Assembly (NCBI RefSeq): GCF_013376045.1
Contig: NZ_JABMJG010000001.1
Location: forward strand, 434,001-498,000
Source of the DNA: Variovorax sp. SG517
GTDB taxonomy: Bacteria > Pseudomonadota > Gammaproteobacteria > Burkholderiales > Burkholderiaceae_C
Direction: 5' to 3'
DNA: 64,000 bases
Both the position numbers and the translations under genes were made by a program. The first letter of the stretch is position 1. Every line of letters starts with the position of its first letter. This document shows positions 7,851 through 16,227 of this stretch, in pieces. The notes beneath the pieces are model-generated. The model saw only the letters and a list, made by a program, of their open reading frames with translations. It had not been told where the DNA came from and did no database searches.

Positions 7851-9154
7851 GCGGGCTCCTTCTGCGCGACCAGCACCTGCTGCAATTGCAGGCCCGCGGC
7901 ATCGAAGCGCCCGGCGAGCCGGCCGGTGTCGCCGCGCAGGCGCGCCATGGTCGAAGCCTCGCGCGCGAACAGATGCGCCTGCACGGCAAAGCCGTCCAGG
8001 CTCAGCCGCAGGTCGACCTCGCCGAGCTTCGGCAGCGCCAGCGACACCGTGGTCGACCAGCGGCGCGCGCCCTCTTCGCCCGCTGCGGCGCCGTCATGGG
8101 AGCCGGGCCGGGCCTGCTCTTGCTCGACGGTCCAGCCCATCGGCACGTCGGGCCAGGCCTGGCCGTTCCAGCGGAAGACCGAGCTGGCCAACAGGTCGAG
8201 CTGCTGGTGCACGAGCGTGACAGCCTGCGGATGGATCACTTCGGCAGGACGCGATGCCGGCAAGGCCGCGGCGCTGTCAGCCTGGCGCGCGGAATCGGCC
8301 GTGCGATGGGCGGCCATCGAAGACTCGAGCGTGCCGCCGGGCGACGACGCGCTCTGCGGCTGGCGATAGGCCGCCTGCACCCGCGCCGCGTCGTTCGCCG
8401 CCGCCTGTTCCAAAGGCTGCGGTTTGCCTTGCATGAAAGATCCGTCGGCGCTGCGCGATTGCGCATCGCTGGCGGAAGCCTGCGGCACGGCCGCCTTCGC
8501 TGCGCCGGCCCCCTCGCTCTCGTGCGCCGGAGGTTGAGCCTGCGCCTGCGCCGCGAGCGAAGGCAGTGCATCGGGCGAATCGACGATCGCCGCCAGCGCC
8601 GCGGCAGCTGCAGCCGGCGACGCGGCCGGCGCACTCACCTGCGCCTTCGCGGCCACGGCCGGCACGGCCCATTGCGCCTGCGGTTCCTGCCTCATCTGCG
8701 CGAGCGAGCGGCCACCCGCCGCGAACGACGCCAGGTGCGACTCGTAGAAGAGACCGCTGTCAGACACGGTCTGCGCCAGCACACCGGCCAACTGGGCCGC
8801 ATTCACGGGCTGTCCGCTCGACGGCACCAGCGGGGCCGCGCCGCGCACCGGGCCCGGCTGCGCCTGCAGGTCGGCCAGCACGGCGCCGATCACGCGTGCC
8901 GCCACCGACAGCCGCGCGGCCATCGAGGGCACCGCGCCCGCGGCGACATGCGCGGTGCCGTCGGTCGCGGCGCCGGGAATCTGCCTGTCGAGCGCGGCAT
9001 TGGAAGGCAGCCGCACATCGTTCTCGACCTTGCCAATCGCCACCGCCGGGCCGGGCGCGCCGATCGCGGCCTCGGGCTTGATGCCGAGGACGTCGAGGCG
9101 CGGCGCCAGCCTTGCGGCAAGCAGCGCGTCGATCAATCCGGCGAGTGCAGTCAT
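7847..9154 (-). CDS. Second FliK-like protein paired with FlhB-tail paralogue
   Basis: The 435-residue protein has a long low-complexity Ala/Pro/Gln-rich middle. Its C-terminal region (LPKLGEVDLRLSLDG, then GRLAGRFDAAGLQLQQV at the end) resembles the Flg_hook C-terminal domain of hook-length control proteins. A canonical fliK is present at 20015-21460, so this is an extra copy. ATGA overlap with the FlhB-tail gene suggests that the two products act together in export switching. The N-terminus (MTALAGLIDALLAARLAPRL) has no signal peptide. Confidence 0.75.
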   Translation of the reverse strand: MTALAGLIDALLAARLAPRLDVLGIKPEAAIGAPGPAVAIGKVENDVRLPSNAALDRQIPGAATDGTAHVAAGAVPSMAARLSVAARVIGAVLADLQAQPGPVRGAAPLVPSSGQPVNAAQLAGVLAQTVSDSGLFYESHLASFAAGGRSLAQMRQEPQAQWAVPAVAAKAQVSAPAASPAAAAAALAAIVDSPDALPSLAAQAQAQPPAHESEGAGAAKAAVPQASASDAQSRSADGSFMQGKPQPLEQAAANDAARVQAAYRQPQSASSPGGTLESSMAAHRTADSARQADSAAALPASRPAEVIHPQAVTLVHQQLDLLASSVFRWNGQAWPDVPMGWTVEQEQARPGSHDGAAAGEEGARRWSTTVSLALPKLGEVDLRLSLDGFAVQAHLFAREASTMARLRGDTGRLAGRFDAAGLQLQQVLVAQKEPA

Positions 9155-9206
9155 GGTTCGGCTTGTTCAGCTAGTTCGGTGCGTCGGGTCCGGGCGGCGG
9201 GCGCGC

Positions 9207-9539
9207 TCAGTGCGGCGGCCCGTAGGCGCGGCCGAGGTTCTTCTGCTGGGTGAGATAGCCCATGCGGCCGATCAGGTCCTCGAGCTGCGGCTTGATGAGC
9301 CCCGACACCTCCGCCTGGTCCGAGCGGATGCGCTCCAGCAGATAGAGCACGTGCTCGACCTGCTGCGCATCCAGCGACTCGTGCGGCTCGATGGCGCGCA
9401 GGCGATCCACCATGGCCGAGCAGCGCTCCTCGAGCGCGGGGAGCCGGCCCCATTCCTTGGCGTGCGCCAGCACGAGCATCGACGCGATGGTCGCAGCCAG
9501 CTCTTCGTAGCAATAAACGACCTCACTGCGGAATGCCAT
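9207..9539 (-). CDS. fliT: FliT-like flagellar export chaperone
   Basis: In enterics FliT binds the filament cap FliD before export and can restrain FlhDC. The 110-residue, mostly helical protein (YCYEELAATIASMLVLA, then LYLLERIRSDQAEVSGLI) is of FliT length and sits directly after fliS in a fliD-fliS-fliT order. I chose the ATG at 9539. An in-frame ATG at 9566, just after the fliS stop, is possible. Sequence conservation in FliT is low, so position carries much of the assignment. Confidence 0.8.
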   Translation of the reverse strand: MAFRSEVVYCYEELAATIASMLVLAHAKEWGRLPALEERCSAMVDRLRAIEPHESLDAQQVEHVLYLLERIRSDQAEVSGLIKPQLEDLIGRMGYLTQQKNLGRAYGPPH

Positions 9540-9567
9540 GTTGTCTTGTTTCTCTTTAGGTTGCATT

Positions 9568-9987
9568 TCAGCTGCGGGCTCGTTCGTCGATCTCCCGCCA
9601 GGCGGAAGCGATGTTCTCGAGCAGGCGGTCGGCCTCGTCAAGGGCCTGCGCGTCGTTGTGCAGGTTGGCGCGGAACAGCCGCTGCACGACGTAGTCGTAC
9701 AGGGCCGACAGGTTGCCCACCAGTTCGGCGCCGGCCTCGCCGGCCGCATCGGCGTCGAGCGCGGCCTTCAGGCCGTTGTCGACGATGCCGATGGCCTTGG
9801 AGATCGCGTTGCCCTTGGCCTCGATCTCTCCCGTCGCCATGTGGTGGCGGGCCATGGCGATGGCGGTCTTCGCGCCATCGAACAGCATCACGATGAGCTG
9901 GTGCGGCGACGCGCTCATCGCGCTGGTCTCCACGCCGAGGCGCGCATAGGCGCCGGCACCGGTTCGCATGTTGTGGGGGGTGTACAT
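9568..9987 (-). CDS. fliS: FliS flagellin chaperone
   Basis: FliS binds the C-terminus of flagellin and prevents premature polymerisation. The 139-residue protein shows family features: YARLGVETSAMSASPHQLIVMLFDGA near the N-terminus and a following helical bundle with LYDYVVQRL. The ATG at 9987 is chosen because the upstream extension is not FliS-like. It lies 34 nt after fliD and 28 nt before fliT. Confidence 0.95.
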   Translation of the reverse strand: MYTPHNMRTGAGAYARLGVETSAMSASPHQLIVMLFDGAKTAIAMARHHMATGEIEAKGNAISKAIGIVDNGLKAALDADAAGEAGAELVGNLSALYDYVVQRLFRANLHNDAQALDEADRLLENIASAWREIDERARS

Positions 9988-10021
9988 CGGCTGGTGCTCC
10001 GGGTTCCGCGTGTCCTGCGTC

Positions 10022-11464
10022 CTACTTGGACTGCTTCGACATCGCATCGAACTGCTGCGTGAGGTAGTTCTTGGTGTTGTTCAGGTTGTTGATCAGCACG
10101 TCCAGGGCGTTGAACTGCTTGCGGTAGCGGTCGACCGTGGCGTCCACGCGCATCTGCATCGCGTCGTACTGGGTGTCGAGCTCCTTGATGGTCGCGGTCA
10201 CGCCGTCGCTCGCCACCTTCAGGGAGCCCTTGGTCACGTCGTCCACCAGCGCGTCGATCTGCTTGCCGTAGCCGGCCGTGCTGCCGGTGGCGCTGGAGAA
10301 CAGGTTCGCCACGCCCTTGAGGTTGTTGGCGAGGGCCTTGTCGAGCTTGTCCGAATCCACGGCCAGGGTGCCGTCCTTCTGGAAGGACACGCCGATCTCG
10401 GTCAGCACCTTCATGTCGTTCGTGCCGCCGGCCTGCGGCGCCACGAGCGCCTGGCGGATGCGCGTCTGCAGGTTGCGCAGCGTGCTGTCGCCCACCAGCG
10501 CCGCGGCCGTCTTGGTGTCGGCGTCGTAGGCGGTCAGCGTCTTGGCGGTGCTCTGCAGGCTGTTGTAGGCCTTCACGAAGTCGTTGATCGCCGTCTTCGC
10601 GCTGGCCGTGTTCTCCTTCATCGAGAGGCCCGTCTTCCCGGTGCCCACCAGCGTCAGCGTGGCGCCCTGGATGGCTTCCTTCACGGTGTTGGTCGAGCTC
10701 GTGATGTCGATGCCGTTGACGTTGAGCTTCGCGTTCTGCGCCGCCGAAGTCTGCTTCAGGTTCTGCGCGCCGGCGGGGTCGTTGTTCAGCAGGCCCTGCA
10801 GCGCCGCGTCGCCATCGACCGCGATGCGCATGCTCGACTTCTCGCCGGTCTGCGTGGAAGTCAGCACCAGCCGGTTGGGCGTGCCGCTGCCGTCGTTCAC
10901 GATGCTGGCGGTCACGCCCGCGTTCGCGCCGTTGATGGCACTGCGAATGCCTTCCAGCGTATTGTTGGTCGAATCGATGGTGATCGACTTGGCGGGCCGG
11001 CTCGCATCGGCGGTGAAGGTGGCGCCGCTGTACTGGCCGGTTGCCGGGTCGAGCGTGCCGCCGGCGATGGCGCCGAAATCGATGGTGATCTTGCCGGTGC
11101 CGATGGCGGCCTTGGCGTCGGCCTGCCCCGCGCTCACCAGCGTCTGCGACTGCGCGATCTGCGTCACGTCGATGGTGTAGTTGCCCGCCGCGCTCGTGTC
11201 GGTGGCGGTTGCCGACAGGATGCCGCTGACCGTGGGCGTGCCCGTCACGCTCTGGAAGAACGTCGGGTCGCCGAGCTTCTTGGCCGCCGCCTGCAGCGTG
11301 GCGAGCGCGCTCTGGACCGTGCCGTAGGCCGACAGCTTGCTCGTGTAGCTCTTGGCCTTGGCCTGCAGCGCCACCATGGGCTGCTTCTCGGCCGTCTCGA
11401 GCTGCGTGAGCAGGGAGGCGAGGTCGAGATTGGCGCCGACGCCGAGGCTGCTGATGGTTGCCAT
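10022..11464 (-). CDS. fliD: FliD filament cap protein
   Basis: FliD caps the growing filament and helps flagellin fold. The 480-residue protein has the characteristic start MATISSLGVGANLDLASLL and the N-terminal FliD_N coil. A Thr/Ala-rich middle follows, and then the FliD_C region with FVKAYNSLQSTAK and the terminal coil NNLNNTKNYLTQQFDAM. Length is normal. It lies 55 nt after flaG and is followed by its chaperone genes. Confidence 0.95.
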   Translation of the reverse strand: MATISSLGVGANLDLASLLTQLETAEKQPMVALQAKAKSYTSKLSAYGTVQSALATLQAAAKKLGDPTFFQSVTGTPTVSGILSATATDTSAAGNYTIDVTQIAQSQTLVSAGQADAKAAIGTGKITIDFGAIAGGTLDPATGQYSGATFTADASRPAKSITIDSTNNTLEGIRSAINGANAGVTASIVNDGSGTPNRLVLTSTQTGEKSSMRIAVDGDAALQGLLNNDPAGAQNLKQTSAAQNAKLNVNGIDITSSTNTVKEAIQGATLTLVGTGKTGLSMKENTASAKTAINDFVKAYNSLQSTAKTLTAYDADTKTAAALVGDSTLRNLQTRIRQALVAPQAGGTNDMKVLTEIGVSFQKDGTLAVDSDKLDKALANNLKGVANLFSSATGSTAGYGKQIDALVDDVTKGSLKVASDGVTATIKELDTQYDAMQMRVDATVDRYRKQFNALDVLINNLNNTKNYLTQQFDAMSKQSK

Positions 11465-11519
11465 GTGGATGCTTTCCTGTCTGTCCTTGATTGAGATTGC
11501 CGATGCCCGGGCGCAGGCC

Positions 11520-11873
11520 TCAGGCCGCGTGGTCCACCAGCAGTCCGTTGCCGTCGTTCATCAGCTTCGCGATGCGCACGACTTCCTCGTTGGGAATCTG
11601 GCGGATGACCTCGCCGCTGGCGCGGTCCACCACCTTGACGATGACCATGTCGGTCTCCTTGTCGACCTCGAACCGCAGGCCGACCTCGCGCAGCGCGAGC
11701 GACTCGTTCACCTGCCGCACCGCCTGCTCGACCTGCACCGGCGTCGCAGCCTCCTTCGCGTCGTCCTTCTCGGCCGTGGCGGCGCCTGCCGCCGCGGCAC
11801 CCGCGGCACCGCCGACGAGCAGCTGCGTCCACTGGTTGTCCTTCACGGAATTCGCCGACACGGGGTTCAACAT
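11520..11873 (-). CDS. flaG: FlaG-family protein
   Basis: FlaG proteins influence filament length in several bacteria; their mechanism is poorly defined. The 117-residue product has an Ala-rich N-terminal half and the conserved C-terminal region LRFEVDKETDMVIVKVVD followed by IRQIPNEEVVRI. The ATG at 11873 is preferred: AAGGTGG lies just upstream, and the in-frame GTG at 11882 falls inside that ribosome-binding site. It sits between fliC and fliD, its usual place. Confidence 0.92.
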   Translation of the reverse strand: MLNPVSANSVKDNQWTQLLVGGAAGAAAAGAATAEKDDAKEAATPVQVEQAVRQVNESLALREVGLRFEVDKETDMVIVKVVDRASGEVIRQIPNEEVVRIAKLMNDGNGLLVDHAA

Positions 11874-11902
11874 CTTTTCCACCTTGATGTGCTGGGTTCG
11901 CT

Positions 11903-11944
11903 GTCCTCTGCGGCCTCGCCCGGGAGGGCATGGCCGCAGAGGAC
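11903..11944 (-). other. Strong 13-bp hairpin between fliC and flaG
   Basis: Two perfectly complementary 13-nt arms (GTCCTCTGCGGCC at 11903-11915 and its complement at 11932-11944) enclose a 16-nt loop that itself has GCCC/GGGC. There is no T tract, so it is unlikely to be a simple terminator. It may protect the fliC message 3' end or limit read-through into flaG-fliD. Confidence 0.6.
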
Positions 11945-11983
11945 AACGCAGGCGCTCCCGGCTCGCGCCGAAGGCCTGCGTCG

Positions 11984-12014
11984 GCCGGCCCCCATCCCAA
12001 GGGAGGGGCCCGGC
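11984..12014. terminator. GC-rich hairpin after fliC
   Basis: GCCGGCCCC pairs with GGGGCCCGGC across ATCCCAAGGGA, which can extend the stem. TTTT follows only on the plus strand (12015-12018). On the minus strand, where fliC ends at 12043, the hairpin lacks a downstream T run. Use as the fliC terminator is therefore plausible but not shown. Confidence 0.4.
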
Positions 12015-12042
12015 TTTTCTCTGGTTTCTCAGGTCCTTTCGA

Positions 12043-13698
12043 TCAACGCAGGAGCGACAGCACGCCTTGCGTGGTCTGGTTGGCCTGCGACAGCACCGAG
12101 GTACCGGCTTGCTGCAGGATCTGGGCGCGCGTCATGTTCGACACTTCGACCGCGTAGTCGGCGTCCTGGATGCGCGAGCGCGACGAGGACAGGTTGACGA
12201 CCGTGGTGCCGAGGTTGGCGATCACCGAGTCGAAACGGTTCTGCACCGCACCCAGGCTGCCGCGCAGCGTGTCGACCTTGGCCAGGGCTGCGTCGAGAGC
12301 GGCCAGCGGGTTGCTCGTCTTGGTGCCCTTGCTGGTCGTGTCCGTGGTCAGCTTGCCGGCGGAGTTGACGTATGCCACCGCGCCCACGTCGGCTGCGTAC
12401 TTGCCCGTGCCGGTCGTCGAGGCCACGGTCACTTCGCCGTTGACTGCGTTGACGTTGTAGCTCGTGGTGTACGACGCGGTCTTGGTCATCTCCTTGTCGT
12501 TGTCCATGTACGTGTCGCTGGACTGGCCACCGGCAGCGGCGAACGTCACGGTCGAGGCGAAGATGCCCGAGCCCAGGTTCACCGTCGAGGCGGCGCCGGC
12601 AACGGCGGTCTTCACGTCGTCCTTCGACACGGTCTTCGTGTAGGTGAAGCCCGAGTTTGCGGCGGCGCCGAAGTCATAGCTCGTGCCGTTGAGCTTGATG
12701 CTGGATGCGCTGGCGGTCGTGTCGCCGCTGGCGAACAGGCCCGACAGCGTGGCGGCCGGGGGAGCACCGACGTTGTTGGTCGTCAGGTTGCCGCCCGAGA
12801 GGTAGGCTGCCTGGCCGCCGATGGTGATCGCGCCGGCGCTGTCGACTTCGAAGTTGGTGGTACCGCTGACGCCCGTGAAGGTGCCCGAGAACTTGTTGCC
12901 GGCGGTCGGCAGCAGCGTGCCGGCGAAAGCCGTGGTGGGAGCACCGGTGGCAACCGCGACGGTGGTCGTGAAGTTGCCGGCGGCTGCGTCGTACTTGTAG
13001 GTGGTCGCGCCCACGACAGCCGTGTTGCCGTCCTGCATTGCGTCGACGGCCTGCTCGGCGGTCACCTTGGCGAAGCTGGTGGTCACGACGTAGGGGCCCG
13101 TGCCGGTGGCGCCGGCCTTGGTCAGGTCGTTGACGTTGGCCTTGGCGTTGGCGGACACGCCCTTGCCGTTGACGTTGAAGCCGTCCAGGCCCAGGGTCTT
13201 GGCGCTGATTTCCTGCAGGTCGATGTCGATGGTTTCGCCATCGTTCGCGCCGACTTGCACGGTCAGCTTGCCGGCGTCTGCCGACAGGACCTTCACGCCG
13301 TTGAACTGGGTCTGCTGCGAAACGCGGTTGATTTCGTCCATGCGCTGGCCGATTTCAGCCTGGATCGAGTCCAGGTCGCTGGCCGAGTTCGTGCCCGTGC
13401 CGGCTTGCACGGCCAGTTCGCGGATGCGCTGCAGGTTGTTGTTGACTTCGGTCAGGGCGCCTTCCGTCGTCTGGGCGATCGAGATGCCGTCGTTGGCATT
13501 GCGGGTGGCTTGCGTCAGGCCCTTGATGTTGGCCGTGAAGCGGTTGGCGATGGCCTGGCCGGCTGCATCGTCCTTGGCGCTGTTGATGCGCATGCCCGAA
13601 GACAGGCGCTCGATGGCGCTGTTCAGCGCCGACTGCGACTTGTTCAGGTTGTTCTGCGTGAGCAGGGAGAGGCTGTTCGTATTGATGACTTGCGCCAT
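12043..13698 (-). CDS. fliC: Flagellin FliC
   Basis: Flagellin is the filament subunit. The 551-residue protein has the conserved D0/D1 N-terminus (MAQVINTNSLSLLTQNNLNK, then NANDGISIAQTTEGAL) and C-terminus (AQILQQAGTSVLSQANQ). Between them lies a Thr/Gly/Ala-rich variable domain (about residues 180-440). AGGAG lies 6 nt before the ATG and a near-perfect sigma-28 promoter about 100 nt upstream. It is the only flagellin gene in the window. Confidence 0.97.
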   Translation of the reverse strand: MAQVINTNSLSLLTQNNLNKSQSALNSAIERLSSGMRINSAKDDAAGQAIANRFTANIKGLTQATRNANDGISIAQTTEGALTEVNNNLQRIRELAVQAGTGTNSASDLDSIQAEIGQRMDEINRVSQQTQFNGVKVLSADAGKLTVQVGANDGETIDIDLQEISAKTLGLDGFNVNGKGVSANAKANVNDLTKAGATGTGPYVVTTSFAKVTAEQAVDAMQDGNTAVVGATTYKYDAAAGNFTTTVAVATGAPTTAFAGTLLPTAGNKFSGTFTGVSGTTNFEVDSAGAITIGGQAAYLSGGNLTTNNVGAPPAATLSGLFASGDTTASASSIKLNGTSYDFGAAANSGFTYTKTVSKDDVKTAVAGAASTVNLGSGIFASTVTFAAAGGQSSDTYMDNDKEMTKTASYTTSYNVNAVNGEVTVASTTGTGKYAADVGAVAYVNSAGKLTTDTTSKGTKTSNPLAALDAALAKVDTLRGSLGAVQNRFDSVIANLGTTVVNLSSSRSRIQDADYAVEVSNMTRAQILQQAGTSVLSQANQTTQGVLSLLR

Positions 13699-13797
13699 GT
13701 TCGACTCCTGATTGATGAAAAAAGGTTGTGGACTCCGGCTTTCGGCCGTAACGCTGGACCCGCTTCCACTTAGAGACTCAAGCCATCGTTGACTTGG

Positions 13798-13824
13798 TTA
13801 TCGGCGGACCCCCGAGAACCTTTA
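13798..13824 (-). promoter_or_regulatory. Sigma-28 promoter of fliC
   Basis: On the minus strand TAAAGGTT (13824-13817) is followed after 11 nt by GCCGATAA (13805-13798). This matches the FliA consensus TAAAGTTT-N11-GCCGATAA at 15 of 16 positions. Transcription would start near 13791, giving a leader of about 90 nt. Confidence 0.92.
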
Positions 13825-13876
13825 GGGGCATGCGGGAAAAAGTTGCACGGCCCCTGCCACATCACCTTTGCATCGC

Positions 13877-14194
13877 TCAGGCCTGCAGGTTCATCACTTC
13901 CTGGTAGGCGGTCACCAGCCGGTTGCGCACCTGCAGCCCGGTCTGGAACGCGACGTTCGCCTTCTGCAGGTCGACCATCACGTCGTTGAGCGCGACGCCG
14001 GGCTTGCCCAGCTCGAAGGACTCGGCCTGCGCATAGGCCTGCTGCTGGGCGCCGCTGATGTTGGCGAGCGAGCGCTTGAGCTCGGCCGCGAAGCCGCCGG
14101 CCTCGGCAGGCGCTGCGGCCGCGGGCCCGATGCCGGTCTGGACCGCGGTGGTCCGCATCTGCTGCAGGACCGATTCGATGGCGCTGATGGACAT
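13877..14194 (-). CDS. fliE: FliE basal-body MS ring-rod junction protein
   Basis: FliE joins the MS ring to the rod and is an early export substrate. The 105-residue protein has the family start MSISAIESVLQQMRTTAVQ and the C-terminal stretch VALNDVMVDLQKANVAFQTG followed by YQEVMNLQ. The ATG at 14194 has GAGG 6-7 nt upstream. The longer open frame does not look like FliE. It is divergent from fliF, as in many proteobacteria. Confidence 0.95.
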   Translation of the reverse strand: MSISAIESVLQQMRTTAVQTGIGPAAAAPAEAGGFAAELKRSLANISGAQQQAYAQAESFELGKPGVALNDVMVDLQKANVAFQTGLQVRNRLVTAYQEVMNLQA

Positions 14195-14478
14195 GGTGAT
14201 CCTCTTCCTCTTGTTTGTCTGAACACTTCCGCGTGACTTGACACGGAGGAGCGAAGTCCTCCGGCTGGCCTGCAGCGTATCAAGGGAAGACCCCGATTCA
14301 AGCGCGCAACTGAGGGCGAAAACCCCGGCTGTTCGGCCATTCGAATTCCGGGTGACTGCTGACAATCGTCCGCGAAACGAACAGGCCGTGGACGACATCA
14401 CCGGCCATCCGGAATGAAATCTCTACATCGAAATTCCTCTCCCAGCATGGCAACGGCCGCGAAGAAGAAGGTGCATCC
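14195..14478. other. fliE-fliF divergent intergenic region
   Basis: These 284 bp separate the divergent fliE and fliFGHIJK transcripts and should hold class II promoters. I could not recognise a sigma-28, sigma-54 or clear FlhDC-type site by eye. Ribosome-binding sites are visible at both ends (AAGAGGATCACC before fliE on the minus strand; AAGGTG before fliF). Confidence 0.5.
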
Positions 14479-16227
14479 ATGAGCACGGCTGCGCCCGCGG
14501 GCGCGCTGCCCGCGGCAGACAACGGCGCCGCCCCGGCTTCGCTCCTCGAACGCATGCGCGCGCAGCCCCGGCTGCCGCTGATCATCGGCGGCGCGGCCCT
14601 GGTGGCCGCCGCGGCCGCGTTCACGCTCTGGAGCCGCGGGCCCGACTACAAGGTGCTCTATACCAATGTGTCGGACCGCGACGGCGGCGCGATCATCGCG
14701 TCGCTGCAGCAGATGAACGTGCCCTACAAGTTCGCCGAGGGCGGCGGCGCGATCCTGATCGCGGGCGACAAGGTGGCCGAAACGCGCCTGAAGCTCGCGG
14801 CCCAGGGCCTGCCCAAGGCCGGCGGCGTGGGCTTCGAACTGATGGACAACCAGAAGTTCGGCACCAGCCAGTTCGCCGAGCAGATCAACTACCAGCGCGG
14901 GCTCGAGGGCGAGCTGGCGCGCTCCATCGAATCCATCGGCGCCATCGAGTCGGCCCGCGTGCACCTGGCGCTGCCCAAGCCGTCGCTGTTCGTGCGCGAG
15001 CAGAAGAAGCCCTCGGCCTCGGTGGTGCTCGCGCTGGCGCGCGGGCGCGGCATCGACGAAGGCCAGGTCAGCGCCATCGTGCACATGGTTTCCAGCAGCG
15101 TGCCCGACCTCGACGCCAAGAGCGTCACCGTGGTCGACCAGCGCGGCAACCTGCTGTCTTCCGCGCGCGGCACCGACCGCGGGCTGGACGTGAGCCAGCT
15201 CAAGTACACGCAGGAGATCGAGCAGGGCTACATCCGCCGCATCGAGGCGATCCTGCAGCCGATCGTGGGCGCGAACAACGTGCGCGCGCAGGTGGCGGCC
15301 GACATCGACTTCTCGGTGGTCGAGCACACCGACGAGAAATACAAGCCCAACCAGGACCCGTCGCAGGCCGCCGTGCGCAGCCAGCAGAGCAGCGAGTCGG
15401 CGCAGCACGGCGGCGGCCAGCCCGGCGGCGTGCCGGGCGCACTGTCGAACCAGCCGCCGGTGAACCCGACCGCGCCGATCACCGGCCCGCGGGCGCCCAA
15501 CGCACCCGGCACGCCGCCGGCTCCGGGAACGCCCGGCGCACCGGGAGCACCGGGAGCCTCCACCGCCTCGACGGCCAGCACCGCCGCAACCGGTCCGAGC
15601 AGCACGCGCAAGGACACCACCACCAACTACGAACTCGACCGCACCATCCGCCACGTGCAGCAAGCCGCCGGCGGCGTGAGACGCCTGTCGGTCGCCGTGG
15701 TGGTGAACAACCGCGACGCCCTCGACGCGGGCGGCAAGGCGACGAGCCGCGCCCTCACCCCGGCCGAGCTGGAGCAGATCCGCAACCTCGCGAAGGAAGC
15801 CATGGGCTTCAGCCAGGACCGCGGCGACTCGCTCAACGTGGTGAACAGCGCCTTCGCACGCGATGCCGACAGCGGCCCCGCGCCCGAGGTTGCGTTCTGG
15901 CGCGACCGCGAGAACATCGAGCTCGCCAAGACGGCCGGCCAGTACTTGCTGTACGCGCTGCTCGCGCTCTTCGCCTGGTTCGCCGTGCTGCGGCCGCTGA
16001 TGCGCAAGCACCTGGCGCCGCCGCCCGCGCCCGTGGTGGCCGCCCCGGCCGCCGACGCCGAGGCTCCCGCCGAGCCCGACCCGAATGCACCGTCGCCCGA
16101 CGAGAGCCTGCGCGAACGCGAGGCCAACCGCCGCAGGGCCGACATGGAATACGCCCACCAGGCCGCCGACAAGGATCCGAAGATGGTCGCGGCCCTGATC
16201 CAGCACTGGATGAACAACGATGAGTAG
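14479..16227 (+). CDS. fliF: FliF MS-ring protein
   Basis: FliF forms the inner-membrane MS ring. The 582-residue protein has an N-terminal membrane helix (LIIGGAALVAAAAAFTLW, about residues 34-51). YscJ/FliF ring-building domains follow, with YKVLYTNVSDRDGGAI and ALPKPSLFVREQKKPSASV. A Pro/Gly/Ala-rich insertion lies at about 300-375, and the C-terminal helix YLLYALLALFAWFAVL precedes the FliG-binding tail. It leads the operon and overlaps fliG by 8 nt. Confidence 0.97.
   Translation: MSTAAPAGALPAADNGAAPASLLERMRAQPRLPLIIGGAALVAAAAAFTLWSRGPDYKVLYTNVSDRDGGAIIASLQQMNVPYKFAEGGGAILIAGDKVAETRLKLAAQGLPKAGGVGFELMDNQKFGTSQFAEQINYQRGLEGELARSIESIGAIESARVHLALPKPSLFVREQKKPSASVVLALARGRGIDEGQVSAIVHMVSSSVPDLDAKSVTVVDQRGNLLSSARGTDRGLDVSQLKYTQEIEQGYIRRIEAILQPIVGANNVRAQVAADIDFSVVEHTDEKYKPNQDPSQAAVRSQQSSESAQHGGGQPGGVPGALSNQPPVNPTAPITGPRAPNAPGTPPAPGTPGAPGAPGASTASTASTAATGPSSTRKDTTTNYELDRTIRHVQQAAGGVRRLSVAVVVNNRDALDAGGKATSRALTPAELEQIRNLAKEAMGFSQDRGDSLNVVNSAFARDADSGPAPEVAFWRDRENIELAKTAGQYLLYALLALFAWFAVLRPLMRKHLAPPPAPVVAAPAADAEAPAEPDPNAPSPDESLREREANRRRADMEYAHQAADKDPKMVAALIQHWMNNDE

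Noticed and set aside
14195..14478. Sigma-54 promoters for class II genes
   Set aside because: No GG-N10-GC element of adequate quality was seen, and flhDC presence argues for the FlhDC-sigma-70 scheme.
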